From Chlorella sorokiniana (Eukaryota > Chlorophyta > Trebouxiophyceae > Chlorellales > Chlorellaceae), in contig CP084613.1 of the NCBI GenBank assembly GCA_025917655.1, positions 1,986,001-2,050,000 of the forward strand: DNA of 64,000 nucleotides. Reading direction: 5' to 3'. Positions 22,546 to 33,604 of the stretch are shown here, piece after piece (position 1 is the stretch's first letter; each line of letters begins with the position of its first letter). A program made the position numbers and the translations under genes. The notes under the pieces are model-generated. The model was given only the letters and a program-made list of their open reading frames with translations. It was not told where the DNA came from and ran no database searches.

Positions 22546-22815
22546 CATTTCTGGTACAGCCTGTAGCCCAAGGCAGCAGAACAGGCATAAAGATGTGGCC
22601 AGCCTCAGACGGCTTGCGCCTCCTGCAAAGACTGTATAACTTGCACCCTCAACCGCCATTACCACAAGCATACTTCTGCTTCGCTTAGTGAGGGCAACAA
22701 TTGCATGCCAGCACCAATGGTCAGTTGTCTACTCCTTTGCACTGCTGCCATCGAAATTTTCAATGTGCACCGTCTCAAATTGGCCACCTGCATTGCACGA
22801 TGCACGCAACCATTA

Positions 22816-23294
22816 TCATCCACAGTGCTTACTAACCAGCAATCCGCAACATGACTGCGAAACACAAAACAGAGGCACGCTATCATGGACATGGACATGC
22901 ATGCCGCTGGCAGGTGCGCGCGCACCTGCTTGGCGAAAGACTACTGCTAGCTCATCGTCGTTCTCCACTCTCAGTTCTGCAAGGCTCCTGTGTTCATCCT
23001 CCAGCCACACACCCTCTTTATATAGGCGCTGATCCACAGCAGGCTGCATTATGACCAGACCAGGACTGAGTCACAAGGACAGTGTCCTGTGGCCATCACA
23101 AGGAGGCGCGCCTCACTTTTTGAACCAGCTCTTGTAATCTGTCCTTAAGCAAGGCTATCGTGTCGGTAGGATCCACATGCAGAAAAACTGTCTGCAATAG
23201 GGAAGCAAGGTGAATTCAACCTCTCTTTTGGGTAAGGTATATAAATAATATAAGCATCTCATACCAGTTTGTCTCGCTTGACTCGCACATACAT
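22816..23294 (-). CDS. ELOB: Elongin-B-like ubiquitin-fold protein
   Basis: Three exons, 23265-23294, 23117-23191 and 22816-23043, each in phase 0. The first is only ten codons (MYVRVKRDKL). The second gives TVFLHVDPTDTIALLKDRLQ, and the third PAVDQRLYKEGVWLEDEHRS then LRVENDDELAVVFRQ. This matches the layout of Elongin-B: MDVFLMIRRHKTTIF, then [21 protein letters not shown], ending LAFR. Elongin-B pairs with Elongin-C as an adaptor in cullin ubiquitin ligases and the elongin transcription complex. The C-terminal 37 residues (from AGARAPASGM) look unconstrained; a donor at CAG|GTGCG suggests the true end may lie in another exon. A different type of ubiquitin-like protein is the main alternative. 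Confidence 0.68.
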
Positions 23295-24253
23295 GCTCTG
23301 CGGCAAGACACAGCATTATAGTGAATTTGATGTTTGCCTCCGGTTTGTCCTAGGCTAAAGCATTGCGTGAAAGCATGGCTTTAATGCGGGCAGTCCAAGC
23401 CTTGCATACACGCCAATCCTCATGTGCTACGTAGATTTAAGCTTAACAGTCACAAACACTTGGAGTGAATGTTTCCCTGTTGGGGTGGTAGTGACGGTAG
23501 TGGGGGTCGGGGGTCTACCCGCAAGCCTCACAACCAAAAAAGAGCTGATCAGCACAAAATGGATTTAAGTGATAGCTTCCCACCAAAACGTCACTGCTTC
23601 CTACACGGTAACAGTGCCTCGGTGTTTATCATCTGCTGAGCCCAATGGGCCACTGAGGGCCAGGAGGGCCAGGCGTAGCCAGTCCTGCCGCATTCACCCA
23701 GATGCATTTTCGTGCATTACTCCCGTGGGGATTGTTTTGGCTCAGCCGAGCCACATATTGGGTTCTTCCAGACAGTGAATTGTTGGGGAAAAGGTCTAGA
23801 ACTGAAAACACAGGGAGTTGCCAACGGTTGCCTGTCTCGCCACAGTAAATGCAAGTTGCTGGAGACAATCGCAAATGCTGTTGTTGTGCAGACCATTCCT
23901 CCTGCAGTGCGCACCATGCCTGTGTAGGCCCAAGGGACGTGGCTGGCTTTCAGGAGCAGTTCGAGAACGGCAGTCCAGCAACCTTCAACAAGCGCGCTTA
24001 TAGATAATCAGTGGGGAAAGCGCGACCAGGACCCATTTCAAGTGTGACACCTGGCTGAAGACCCATCACCGACCCCATTTAGAGTCTGCAATCAGTGCGC
24101 GGCTCAAGGGGTTCGAGGCTTTTCCAAACACACGAATAGTCACTGTCTCGCCGTGCCCTCCCGCCTGATCAGTTAATGCAGGCGGCACCTCAGGTGTCTT
24201 TCGGCTGAGGACTGCGCGCTCCGCGCGAGCAATCGATATCTGGGCGGGCCACA
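23295..24253. other. Intergenic region between Elongin-B-like and RFC2 genes
   Basis: Nothing coding could be supported on either strand. The two flanking genes diverge, so promoters of both should lie here. One AT-rich patch (23225-23260) precedes the ATG of the Elongin-B-like gene but falls inside its first intron, not upstream. No repeats or RNA genes were recognised. Confidence 0.35.
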
Positions 24254-26024
24254 ATGGCGGCACCCATGGAAATAGACAGCAGAACAACTGCAGCGGCCGC
24301 CTTCAAACCGTCTTATGCTTTGCCCTGGGTGAGAGCACATGAAGTGGAGGGTGTGCGTTGTCAGTTTGTGATGAGGTTGGACAACTGACACATGCATACC
24401 TGCGACAACAGGTGGAGAAGTATCGCCCCTCCATAATCAGCGACATTGTCGGCAACGTAGAGGCAGTGTCGCGCTTGCAAATCATTGCAGAGGAGGGGAA
24501 CATGCCAAACATTATTCTTGCGGTAAAGCCAATCCATATCTCACTGTCAAAAGAACAGGCTGCAGCCCCGCTGTTCTAGCGTCCTGCAGTTAAGATAACA
24601 GGGGTTGCTTGCTTCTTAGCGTGCAGGGGCCCCCAGGCACAGGCAAGACCACTAGTATATTATGTATGGCGCATGAGCTGCTCGGGCCCAGCTTTAAAGA
24701 TGCAGTCCTCGAGCTGAATGCTAGCAATGATCGCGGCATTGATGTGGTGCGGAACAAGATTAAGATGTTTGCTCAGCAGAAGGCTACGCTGCCTCCAGGG
24801 CGTCACAAAATTGTCGTTCTGGACGAGGCAGACAGGTACGCTTCACCTGAAAGGCTCAAGATGGTCTGACCGCACCCAGTTTGTACATCGGGGCTATTTG
24901 CTCACAAGTTGACAGTGGACAGGTGTATGTATGAAGCCACAGAGATGGTGGTGGCTACGCCCTCGCCCTCTCTTTTGCAGTATGACATCTGGCGCACAGC
25001 AGGCGTTGCGTCGTACAATGGAAATTTACTCCTCCACCACCCGCTTTGCACTGGCCTGCAACCAGTCCTCAAAGATTATCGAACCCATACAGAGCCGATG
25101 TGCAATTGTTAGGTGCGACAGCGCCAAGTCATGCTTAACAGCTGTGCTTGCGTACTTGGCACGCATAGCAATGCAGTGTCAAGGTGGGCACCCTTCGGGT
25201 AATGTGTGCAGGTACAGCAAGTTGAACGACAAAGAGCTGCTTCAGCGCCTTCTACATGTTTGTCAGGCGGAGGGAGTGGCACACACCCCGATGGGCTGGA
25301 GGCAGTTGTGTTCACTGCAGATGGCGACATGCGCCAGGCTTTGAACAACCTGCAGGTAGGCTAAATGTGGGAGGGTGTGGGGAGGGGGCCGTGTACGGCT
25401 TTTGCGAGAGTCACATCACAGCTCCTCTCGAGTTGTAACAGTCAATTTGAGCCTGCAGGCCACATCCAATGGGTTTGGCCTTGTCAACCAGGACAATGTC
25501 TTTCGGGTTTGTGATCAGCCTCATCCTGTGCTGGTGGGCAGTGTGGTGAAGCACTGCCTAGATGCACGCATTGACGACGCGTATGAAGGACTGCGGGTGA
25601 GTCCCGCCAGGCTAAATCTAGGAGATTAGAAGCTGCTTTTGTGTGACAAGGCAGCAAAAATGCATGCGTGTGCTGTTGTGCAGGCACTATGCGACTTGGG
25701 CTACAGTGCCAGCGACATCATCACCATTTTCTTCCGTGTGGTGCGCAATTTTCCGGGCATGAACGAATACCTGAAACTGGAGTACATAAAGGTGAGGTCC
25801 GCCGGCGGTTCGCTGCAAATTGAGCGCGATCAGCAGCTTCAGGATCCCTTTTGCACCAGTTTGGCACACGGGCTACATGCCTCGCCCATTGAAAAAGTCC
25901 CTAAATTGTGTTGCAGCAAATTGGCTTCTGCCACATGCGGGTGGGCGATGGCGTGAATTCACGGCTGCAGCTGTCAGGCTTGCTGGCTGAGCTGTGCAAG
26001 CTAACCATGCGTGCCGCTGCTTAG
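24254..26024 (+). CDS. RFC2: Replication factor C subunit 2 (clamp loader)
   Basis: This is a small AAA+ subunit of the complex that loads PCNA on DNA. Exons: 24254-24328, 24412-24522, 24627-24835, 24981-25112, 25212-25355, 25459-25596, 25684-25791 and 25917-26024. Landmarks in order: [19 protein letters not shown] (RFC box II), [10 protein letters not shown] (Walker A), [30 protein letters not shown] (Walker B), [29 protein letters not shown] (SRC arginine-finger motif), [19 protein letters not shown] and the C-terminal collar [20 protein letters not shown]. It follows plant RFC2 (yeast Rfc4) almost residue for residue. One base is missing at a run of four C near 25293, between AHTP and GLEAVV. 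A start Met in [10 protein letters not shown] fits the family length. Confidence 0.95.
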
Positions 26025-26515
26025 TTGAGAGCGCGGCAGCAGAGTTTGGACATTTATGTTGCACCAGACCATCACTGTCAATCCTGGCTTGTGCAGCCCC
26101 GTGCGTTCGCATGTGTGTGCGCCTGCCGCCCCATACAACCCCTCGCACTGATGTCGAACAGCACAAATTGTCATAGCAGCAGCATTACCCTAGGCGTAAG
26201 CTTTCACCAGGTCTCATTGCATCTATTTCATCCTCATCCCAAGCTTGTCCCTGCACAGGCCCCTAGAGACGGTGCAATGCTGTACCGCTGCATACTCAGC
26301 AACCTCAGGCGTCCGAACTCGGGCCCAAGCGACTCTGCATGCCTTGCACATGCAGCCTCGAGCCACTCAACCCCCGCCTCTGCCCCCGGCCCCAAGAATA
26401 GGTGGTCAGCTGTGTTGGCCGCGCAGATGGCGACTGTGCACCCACACCAGCGCCAAGCGACCGCGTAAGCAGGACTTACACTCAAACGCTCCGCGTAGGT
26501 TCACGATCACGTCAC

Positions 26516-26743
26516 ATGTCTTGGCAAGCGAGTGGCGGCAGACGACCCCTCTACAAACAACGTGAAGCGCAGGCGGGTGGCGACAGCGACAGCGCGGCGG
26601 GGGCAGAGTGGAGGCCGCTGCAGGAGGGCCGGCAATGGCGGCTGATTATCCTGGTGTCTCTTGTTTATTTCGTGCTGGTCCGGCTGAAGGAAGGGTGCAC
26701 AATTGGTTTCGACCGGCTCCAGAGGCCTTTCAAGGTGCCCTGA
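26516..26743 (+). CDS. Small hypothetical single-pass membrane protein
   Basis: A 75-codon frame beginning MSWQASGGRRPLYKQREAQA. The middle is acidic and Ala-rich. Near the C-terminus there is one hydrophobic helix, LIILVSLVYFVLVRL, followed by a short basic end (RPFKVP). No family is recognised. A polar N-terminus with one C-terminal helix suggests a tail-anchored protein. The stop codon is about 190 bp from the convergent malate dehydrogenase. It may equally be a chance frame, as it is short and supported only by composition. Confidence 0.35.
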   Translation: MSWQASGGRRPLYKQREAQAGGDSDSAAGAEWRPLQEGRQWRLIILVSLVYFVLVRLKEGCTIGFDRLQRPFKVP

Positions 26744-26792
26744 GAAGGAATCTAATGTCAAATCAAATGTCCATTGCTCCCAGAGCCGGGTC

Positions 26793-26825
26793 AACATCGC
26801 GCATGGGGATGTGCTGGCGCCTACC
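26793..26825. repeat. 33-bp dispersed repeat, copy A
   Basis: These 33 bases recur at 37072-37104 with one mismatch (core aacatcgcgcaYggggat, then gtgctggcgcctacc). Flanks differ apart from a CCGGG-like hexamer 5' of both. It lies in the 3' region between a plus-strand small ORF and the malate dehydrogenase stop. Nature unknown. Confidence 0.6.
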
Positions 26826-26931
26826 ACCTCTGGCGATGGGGTGCCTGTGGATTCGCTCTTTCGGGTGTTAAAGGTCAAAATTGTACTTAGACTTGCCCGG
26901 CGCTAGACAATCATGACAACGCCTAAAGAAT

Positions 26932-28690
26932 CTATTTATTGAACCAATTTATGCCCTTGCGGATGCTGGCACGCAGCTCGTCCTTCATGGCCTCAAAGTT
27001 GTCCAGTTCCATGCCACTCAGCTTGGGCAGCGGCAAGAACTCTGCAGGTTGCATAGCACAAGGTTAATCTGCAGGTCAATTTAAGCCCGTCCAGAGTCCC
27101 CTGGCCCTTGCCTACCTTCAACGCCCCCAGGTCCCAGGCGCAGCTGGCTGGCAAAGAAGGGCATGTCAGTGATCAAGCTGCTCGCCACATAGGCACACTC
27201 CACTACATTGGCATCACCAGCCATGGCGCGCATGCAGGCCTCCGCAAAGCGTGCAGCAGCATATGCCATTGAAAGCGTGGCGGAACCAGCACCGGCCTTA
27301 GCCTGCAGCATACAGAGGGATCGTGTGTTGACAGATTATGTTCTTTCCCTCTCATGCGGGGCCTGGTAAGCCACACTCACCTTGACCACTTCAGTGCCAG
27401 CATCTTGAATGCGAGCCATCAGCGCTCGCGCCTGCCCTTCGGAAAGGTGCAGGCGAGGTGTGCTTGCAGACAGAACGGGTAAAATGGTAATGCCTGCATT
27501 ACAAGTGTTATAAGTGGGGAATGGCCTGCTAGGCAGGACGCGCACCAATGGCTTCTTGAAGCCCAACCTCGTACCCACCTGCATGTCCACCAATGACCGG
27601 CACATTTACAGCAGAGGGGTCCAGGCCCACTGCTTCAGCCACGAATGTATTGGCTCGCATCACGTCCAGGGTGGTCACGCCAAACAGCCTGCCTGGGTTG
27701 AACGTGCCGGCTTGTTTGAATACCTCGGCTGCAATGGGGACTGTCGAGTTGACCGGGTTGGAGATGATGGCCACCCATGCAGAGGGGCAATACCGAGCCA
27801 CGCCCTCACACAGCACTCGGACAATTCCTGCAGCGTGAAGGTGGAGGGGTGCGAAGAGCATGCAGCGTACATGAGGCAGCTGTTGCACGCAACACCACGG
27901 CTCAGGCCCAGCCTGCAGGCCGACTGGCTGCACATCTCACCTGCATTAATGTTGAACAGGTCGTCGCGTGTCATCCCAGGCTTGCGCGGCACCCCAGCTG
28001 GTATGATAACCAGGCTGGCGCCGTACAGGGCACTAGGCAGAGCATCGGCGCCTGAGTGAGTGGTCACACGAGCGTGGGTAGCTATGTGTGACAAGTCAGC
28101 CGCCACGCCTGCTGTGCTTGTGACGTCGTACAAACGCAGCTCCTTCACCAAAGGAGAGCTGCAAGCAGGTGCAATGATCGTCCTCAACATTCGACAGCAA
28201 GAGCAGACAGGCACACAAGCAACCAAGCCATGGTGCTGGGCAGATTATCCACCCACAGCTTGAGGAGGAGGCTCAATGGCTGGCCAATACCGCCAGCAGC
28301 GCCCAAAACAGCTACATGAATGCTGCGTGCTGAGGAGGCAGCAGCAGGCTGCTCGGTCGCCAGCGAGCGGCACTGCACAGCAGGGCGGGCAGTCAGGGCA
28401 AGAACTCTGGGACACGCCGGGGTTTCGGAAGCTCGTTCCTTGGCATTCCACGCAGTCGATACGCGGATTTTCAGCTCGCCTGTTCGAGGTTTGAAGCGAA
28501 ATGGCGCGACAGTGTCGCTACTCTCTCCATCGTGCACAGCCTCGCGGTCGCCAGCGATGACAAGCAACAGTTTGGTGGTGATGCATACCTCATCCTCGTG
28601 CCACAAGGGGTGCGAGACCTGCAGGACAGGCGATGTCCCGCCGACGCATTGATTTAACCTGAGACCATCCAGAAGCAATCGTGAGGGCAT
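26932..28690 (-). CDS. MDH: NAD-dependent malate dehydrogenase, organellar
   Basis: It interconverts malate and oxaloacetate. Exons: 28257-28690, 27941-28158, 27579-27827, 27381-27493, 27116-27302 and 26932-27041; all phases agree with no frame error. The Rossmann start is [19 protein letters not shown]. Then come [37 protein letters not shown] with the substrate arginines and the flexible-loop sequence, [38 protein letters not shown] and VPVIGGHAG with the catalytic His. The C-terminus is [15 protein letters not shown]. This is the mitochondrial/glyoxysomal/plastid clade. About 120 residues precede the Rossmann fold if the ATG at 28690 is used. The part just before it ([20 protein letters not shown]) looks like an organelle presequence, so a later start is possible. 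No peroxisomal C-terminal tripeptide is present. Confidence 0.93.
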
Positions 28691-28872
28691 GCTGGTCGTG
28701 GCAGAGAGATGTTATGTCGCCGAAGGTTGTGGCAGTCAGGCGGGGGCGGTGGGCCGCCGGCTACCTGGGGAACAGGGCTGATAGTGTTTGGAGAGACTGT
28801 AAAAAATCTTTTGGTGTGCAATTAAGGATTCATTTCGCTGTACAGCCGCCCGCCGCCACCGCGAGGCCCAGT

Positions 28873-29472
28873 ATGCTAAGGTGCGGATGGCTGGTGGGTT
28901 CAGCCGCGTCAGTTGGGAAAACAGGCTCTGTCTTTGTACAGCATTTGGCCACCTCCCTGCCTAATAAATGCTCAGTGACCAGCATGGATAGTGGATTGCT
29001 GCCCTCGCTCTCAGTGAACTGCACATCATGCCCTATCTGCAGCGTCCGTGTGGCGTGTAGCCGTCGGCGCCGCCTGCTGTCATATGTTCTGTCTGTGCCT
29101 CAGCGCATGGATCGCTACCTGGAGTCTCGGTGGTGGCGAAAGTACTGCTGGGCAGGCATCTCGCTGTGCACCGGCTATTACGCAGGTTGGCCAGCAGGCT
29201 GGCCTATATTGCCGCATCGCACTGCACCACTGATCATTGCCGTCCTCAACTCAAATTTTGCCCTCCTTGCAGGCAACATTGTTACCCTCTCGTTTGGTGC
29301 CCTGGCTGTGAATGATGTCTTGGCAGCAGCTATCACGCTCACTTTCTGTGAGGCAGTGACTCACTGTTATTACACTGCAAATGAACCAAGCCTTTCGCTT
29401 TGGTTTGCAAACTGTTTCAAGTTGGGCCTCATTGCTTCCCTGCTGGCCGATGCCGCCAAGCTGGGCAGCTAG
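28873..29472 (+). CDS. YCF20: Ycf20-like plastid membrane protein
   Basis: Ycf20 (DUF565) proteins are small thylakoid-associated proteins; an Arabidopsis member affects non-photochemical quenching. The conserved part is RYLESRWWRKYCWAGISLCT, joined by an intron (29186-29272) to GNIVTLSFGALAVNDVLAAA, then LFCEAVTHCYY-type sequence and the ending FKLGLIASLLADAAKLGS, which matches the family's FKVGL...DAFKLGS. The intron is open in frame, but removing it restores the conserved GYYAGN join. Three hydrophobic helices are visible. Upstream, residues from the ATG at 28873 are Ser/Arg-rich and could be a transit peptide. An additional intron ending at the AG before CGCATGGATC (29104) is likely, so the N-terminus is uncertain. 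Confidence 0.8.
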   Translation: MLRCGWLVGSAASVGKTGSVFVQHLATSLPNKCSVTSMDSGLLPSLSVNCTSCPICSVRVACSRRRRLLSYVLSVPQRMDRYLESRWWRKYCWAGISLCTGYYAGWPAGWPILPHRTAPLIIAVLNSNFALLAGNIVTLSFGALAVNDVLAAAITLTFCEAVTHCYYTANEPSLSLWFANCFKLGLIASLLADAAKLGS

Positions 29473-29920
29473 TACCTGCCCCTAAGCAGCAGTAACTACT
29501 TTGCTGTTGTTGCAACAATGACCACTTTGCTGTTGTTTACACACGGCGGCCTGTTGCTTGCTACATGACATGATTGGCATTGAACCAGTTTCAGCTGCCT
29601 GCCGCCTGGTTTGTTTTCCTTTGCCACACAACAAGGAAAGCAACGAGGAATGGCAAGGAACGGGCACAGACCCTTGTAAATAAAGCAAGATCACGACCAA
29701 AGGAATCAAGGGGCATGAGGGGTTACGGCATCCAAGCACCGTAAGAAAGAGAGGATACATCTGTACAAGCAGGCAGAAACCTCACAAACACCTGCTTGGA
29801 CCAGATAGAGTCGCAAAGCTCACAGGTACCTGTGCAAGCAAGCAGCAGGCAAAGCGCAAAGGTTCATCGGGTAAGCATGTTGTTGGGTCGCATCACATCC
29901 TACAATGCATTAGCATTGAC

Positions 29921-30730
29921 TCACTTGACCATTTGAACCTCCTTTTTGGTGAGCCCACACTTTTCATAGAAGGCAACATTGTCCTCGCTGCAGTCCAAGA
30001 TTACTTTGTAACACCCAAACTCCTGCACAACATTCTACCGGTGAGGGCGTGCACGACGGCATTGTCTTCATCCAGAGCAGGACTTAATGCCTGACCTGCG
30101 CTGCTGACAGCAACGCCTCAATTACTCGCAGGCCCAGGCGCAGACCCCGATAGCTCGAGTCCACCACAACATCCTCAATGTGTCCACATTTGCCGCAACC
30201 CCGAATGAACTTGAGTTCAACCACAAGGGTGGCAGTGGCGATTATTTGCTTCTTATCCAAGTCTGCAAGAGATGCAATGCGGCTCTGACAGCCACATGAG
30301 AAGGAGAGCTCGCAGGAGGGCAAAAGCTCAGATGCCATGCGCACCTTCGATCACAACCACTTTGTAGGTGTCGTCCCTCTGGCTAATGGCCTCAAACCGC
30401 TCTGCGGAAGAGTGAGCATAGCAAACAACTGGTGGAAAGGGGGCAACAACAGGCATCGATCGTTGGCAACCTCACCGTTGAAGGTGGCCTCGTCATAATC
30501 TCCCACCTTCGTCAGCTGCGACAGCAGCGCAAGATAGCCTGCGAACAGGAGCAGCCTAGCCCAATTACGCGGCAGTCCACAGGCAGATCTGCCAAATGTC
30601 GCGCATCTCCCTGGTCGCACAGGACCCATGTACGCTGACCCTTGTTCAAATCACCAGCCTCCAGCTCCCGAGTGACGATGTTTGCAGTGGGCCCCGAGGT
30701 AGAGGTGGGTGCAGACCCAGCTGCAAGCAT
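29921..30730 (-). CDS. GNA1: Glucosamine 6-phosphate N-acetyltransferase
   Basis: GNA1 makes N-acetylglucosamine 6-phosphate from acetyl-CoA, a step toward UDP-GlcNAc. Five exons (30640-30730, 30476-30538, 30345-30401, 30096-30262, 29921-30022) join cleanly into 159 residues, the normal size. Motifs: TRELEAGDLNKGYLALLSQL, TKVGDYDEATFNERFEAISQ, ATATLVVELKFIRGCGKCGH, IEDVVVDSSYRGLRLGLRVI with the acetyl-CoA pyrophosphate loop, and GCYKVILDCSEDNVAFYEKC before the C-terminal GLTKKEVQMVK. All belong to the GNAT fold of this enzyme and match plant and yeast homologues closely. The N-terminal 15 residues (Ala/Ser/Thr/Pro) are unconserved and short, so a cytosolic or ER-surface enzyme is likely. Confidence 0.94.
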
Positions 30731-31507
30731 CTGGTCGGCACGCGTTTAAGGATCGCGACACATGCTCTCAAGGTGCCGCTGGGCTCCACAGCAAGGGAAG
30801 CAAACCTGGTAGCCTCAACTACCAAGCATCCCCGGCGGGACTGTCTTTGGGTCCTGCAGCCTACCCATACTGGATTTGCTAAACCCGTCAGCGGTGAACG
30901 TCACTTCGGCGGTGGCAGTGGCCAAGACCATGCTCTGGCGGCTCCCCTTGCCGCGGCGAGGCGAAGTGCAGGCAGGGCACGCGCGATCGATGGTCCAATG
31001 CAAGAGGCTGCATAGGACGGCGGTTTGGCACCCAAAACTGAGATGAAAAAGATTCAGGCAACACTGTTGTACTGCATGATAGGCGCGCTGTTAGGCTTTT
31101 CTGGGACAGCGATCCCCGGAGTGTCATGGTGTTGAAAAACATCGATGTAGAGAAAAAGGTACAAGGAAGCGTGGAGGGCCGAAGCGTGGAGGGCCCAGGG
31201 GAAGGGTAACTGCAGCGAGGGCAGACTATTTTTGCTGCCGGAAACGCTGCTAGGGGCAGTAGTATACAAAGCAGCTGTTTAAGCTGGCTTCTACCGGCAC
31301 CTGTGGGGTGAACAGTGTTGCACATCATTCCCAAATTCAATGCGAACAACGCAACTTGGCTTAGATGTGAGAGAGGGGGCTTGTTGGGCTTCAAACATTG
31401 ATTAGGTCTCCACAGTCACGTGGACCAGCTGCAGAAACCTCCCTCATCATGCAACCAGGGCCAGTACAGCGTATCACACTGTTAAAGGATCTGCTGCAAC
31501 AGTGAAG
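30731..31507. other. Intergenic stretch between GNA1 and the DUF212 gene
   Basis: No gene could be supported. Open frames on both strands at 30800-31015 are short and unlike any known family. Both flanking genes are on the minus strand, so this holds the GNA1 promoter and the 3' region of the DUF212 gene. Confidence 0.35.
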
Positions 31508-32376
31508 TCAAAGGTAAAGGAGCGCAACTAAATAGCCTGTCAGCACGCCAACCACTGCGCCCACTGCCACTTGCAATGGAGTGTGGCCCAGCGTATCCTT
31601 CAGCATCCCTGCCGAGTTGCTGACAGGATGGTCAGGTGGCAGTTCCGTAATGATCATGTTCAGTACGCTGGCCTGTTTGCCAGCATGCAACCGCACGCCG
31701 CTCGCATCGTACATGACCTGCATGCAGGCAGACCATGTTTGTTTCACCGATTCCAGGTCGAACAATAACAGGAAGAGCAACCAAAAGCACTTGGAAGCCA
31801 GGCATGAAAGTATAGAGCGACACGGAGATACTTACGATGAGGGAAAACACCAGCGAGATGGCAAACATGGGATTGTTGGTTCCTGCGAGCATGCAATAAC
31901 TGGCTTTTCAAAAAGCTTCACTCAAGTTGCGCCGCAATTGGCAAAAAGATGCAGGTTGCACAGCTTGGGTGGACAAGATCTGCAGCCAGCTGACACGTTT
32001 CTTCTCGTTTGGAGGACAGCCAGCCTCAATCTCACCCTCCAGTACACCAATCGCAGTTGTTAGCCCCATCACCTGCAGCATGGCAGGCTTGCTGCGTTGC
32101 ACAATGCACAACGAGTATGAGGTGGCAGCCCAAGTGCAGTAGGCATCAGGCGAGTGCGAGCAACACGCCACTCACCAGCCCCGTATGGCTCGAGGGCATG
32201 CCGCCACTGCTGACAAGCCGCGTAAAGTCCCACTTTCGCTCTGTGTAATAATGAGTGAACACCTTGGCGCTTTGTGCAAAGAAAAAGCCCAAGAAGGCTG
32301 CCACAAAGGCGCCATTGTGAAACAACCCCACCAAGCCACCAGTACTGGCTGTGGCTGTGGACAGCAGCAGCCGCAT
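31508..32376 (-). CDS. DUF212 (divergent PAP2-like) membrane protein
   Basis: Exons 32176-32376, 32036-32072, 31836-31882 and 31508-31717 join in phase. The family is annotated as acid phosphatase/vanadium-dependent haloperoxidase-related. Key sequence: FFFAQSAKVFTHYYTERKWD, then SSGGMPSSHTGL with the PSSH signature, TTAIGVLEGTNNPMFAISL, VMYDASGVRLHAGKQASVLN, and the C-terminus LGHTPLQVAVGAVVGVLTGY. Four to five hydrophobic segments predict an integral membrane protein. The substrate is not known for any plant member. The N-terminus starts directly at the first membrane helix region (MRLLLSTATASTGGLVGLFH), so a plastid presequence is not evident, although an upstream exon cannot be excluded. 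Confidence 0.88.
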
Positions 32377-32828
32377 GGCTACTGCCAACTCAAATCAATA
32401 ATTTCGACTAAGAATCTTAGTGTATGTGAACGGACCTTCAGGCAACAGAGGGCGCAATAGGGCGTTGGCCGCTCTCAACTATGGCGACGGTCGAAGGGCG
32501 GGACATGCGTCGCTATCGGCAAGCTTCCATGTGAACCCAACGCTTGCGTTCGTCACCTTTGGACTGATAGAAAGTCGTTCGCTCAAGCTTATGTGCGCGT
32601 TGGTTCACGCAGTCTGGCTTCCAGGCGTTTGGCGCGTAAATAACACTCAATGGTGGAACGATGGATCTGTTTGGACTTCTGCGAAGCATAAACAGCAACA
32701 GGCCATGGGCTGCAGTACGCACATCATGGATGTTGTGGAGTGGGCAATTGTTCGGCTTTTATGGGCGCGCCACGCTGACTTCCTCCACCTCTGGATCCTT
32801 CCGGTCCCTTGAGTGCTGCCTTATAGTC

Positions 32829-33399
32829 ATGTATATTGAAAACTGGGACTCCTTTTACCAACAGGCCCTGCACCTGTACCGAACCAACCCAATCAAGGCT
32901 CGGTACGTAACCAAATACCGACACTGTGACGGCAAGTTGGTGCTTAAGGTCACTGATGATGCGACGGTAAGCTGCACTCCGCAGCAGCGTTGTTGGATGG
33001 TTGAGCAAGGCCAGTGGTAGCCATTGCTCCTGTGCGGGTGCCCCCTGTTTACTTCATGCCGAGCCAGATTGCTTGCAGTGCTTGCAATACAAGACGGACC
33101 AGCAGGCAGACCTAAAGAAGGTGGAGAGGCTCAACAGAATGTTGATGGCTCTAATGGCGACCGGCGAGCCCGCCACAGGCGCGTACACGGTGATATGGTT
33201 ATTGCACTGCGGCCCGTTTTTCATTCGTTTTGTGAGCTGTGTGGCTCCTTATGAAATGTTCGGCAATCCCCATCCTGGTCCAAGTCAGCATCATGTCACT
33301 GGGGAGTGCTGTACCATTGCTGTCGCAGAAGAAGTGGAGTTGCAGCCAGGAGAGCAGCAGTTGCTGCCTGGCAAGCAGCAGCGGCAGAAAACACAATAA
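32829..33399 (+). CDS. SRP9: Signal recognition particle 9 kDa subunit
   Basis: SRP9 pairs with SRP14 on the Alu end of SRP RNA and pauses translation during ER targeting. Exon 1 (32829-32966) gives MYIENWDSFYQQALHLYRTN, ARYVTKYRHCDGKLVLKVTD; exon 2 starts at 33079 with CLQYKTDQQADLKKVERLNR. These match YRTDQAQDVKKIEKFH of human SRP9. The conserved domain ends near LMALMATGEP. The frame stays open to 33399, passing through an unlike stretch and a Gln-rich end. A donor at ACG|GTGATA (33189) and an acceptor at gtcgcag (near 33330) suggest another intron, so the C-terminus is uncertain. About 450 bp upstream separates it from the divergent DUF212 gene. Confidence 0.88.
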
Positions 33400-33604
33400 A
33401 GACGACATTCACTGTCCTCCTGTTGCACCAATGCACGAAGCTCAATGAATTCCACAAAGTGTTCAGTGCTGAGAGGGATACCATATAGCTCAATGGGAGA
33501 GCGAAAGCAATTTGGTGCAGGAACCCCGATGAGCAGCTACTTATTTGTTGCTATGGCACCCATCTAGATATATAAAATGCTGGCCAACAGTGTAGATCCC
33601 TGCT

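Noticed and set aside
33484-33505. tRNA-like D-arm sequence (tagctcaatgggagagcg)
   Set aside because: It resembles the A box of a tRNA gene, but no anticodon arm, TPsiC arm or B box follows at the right distance, so no tRNA or tRNA-derived SINE is called.
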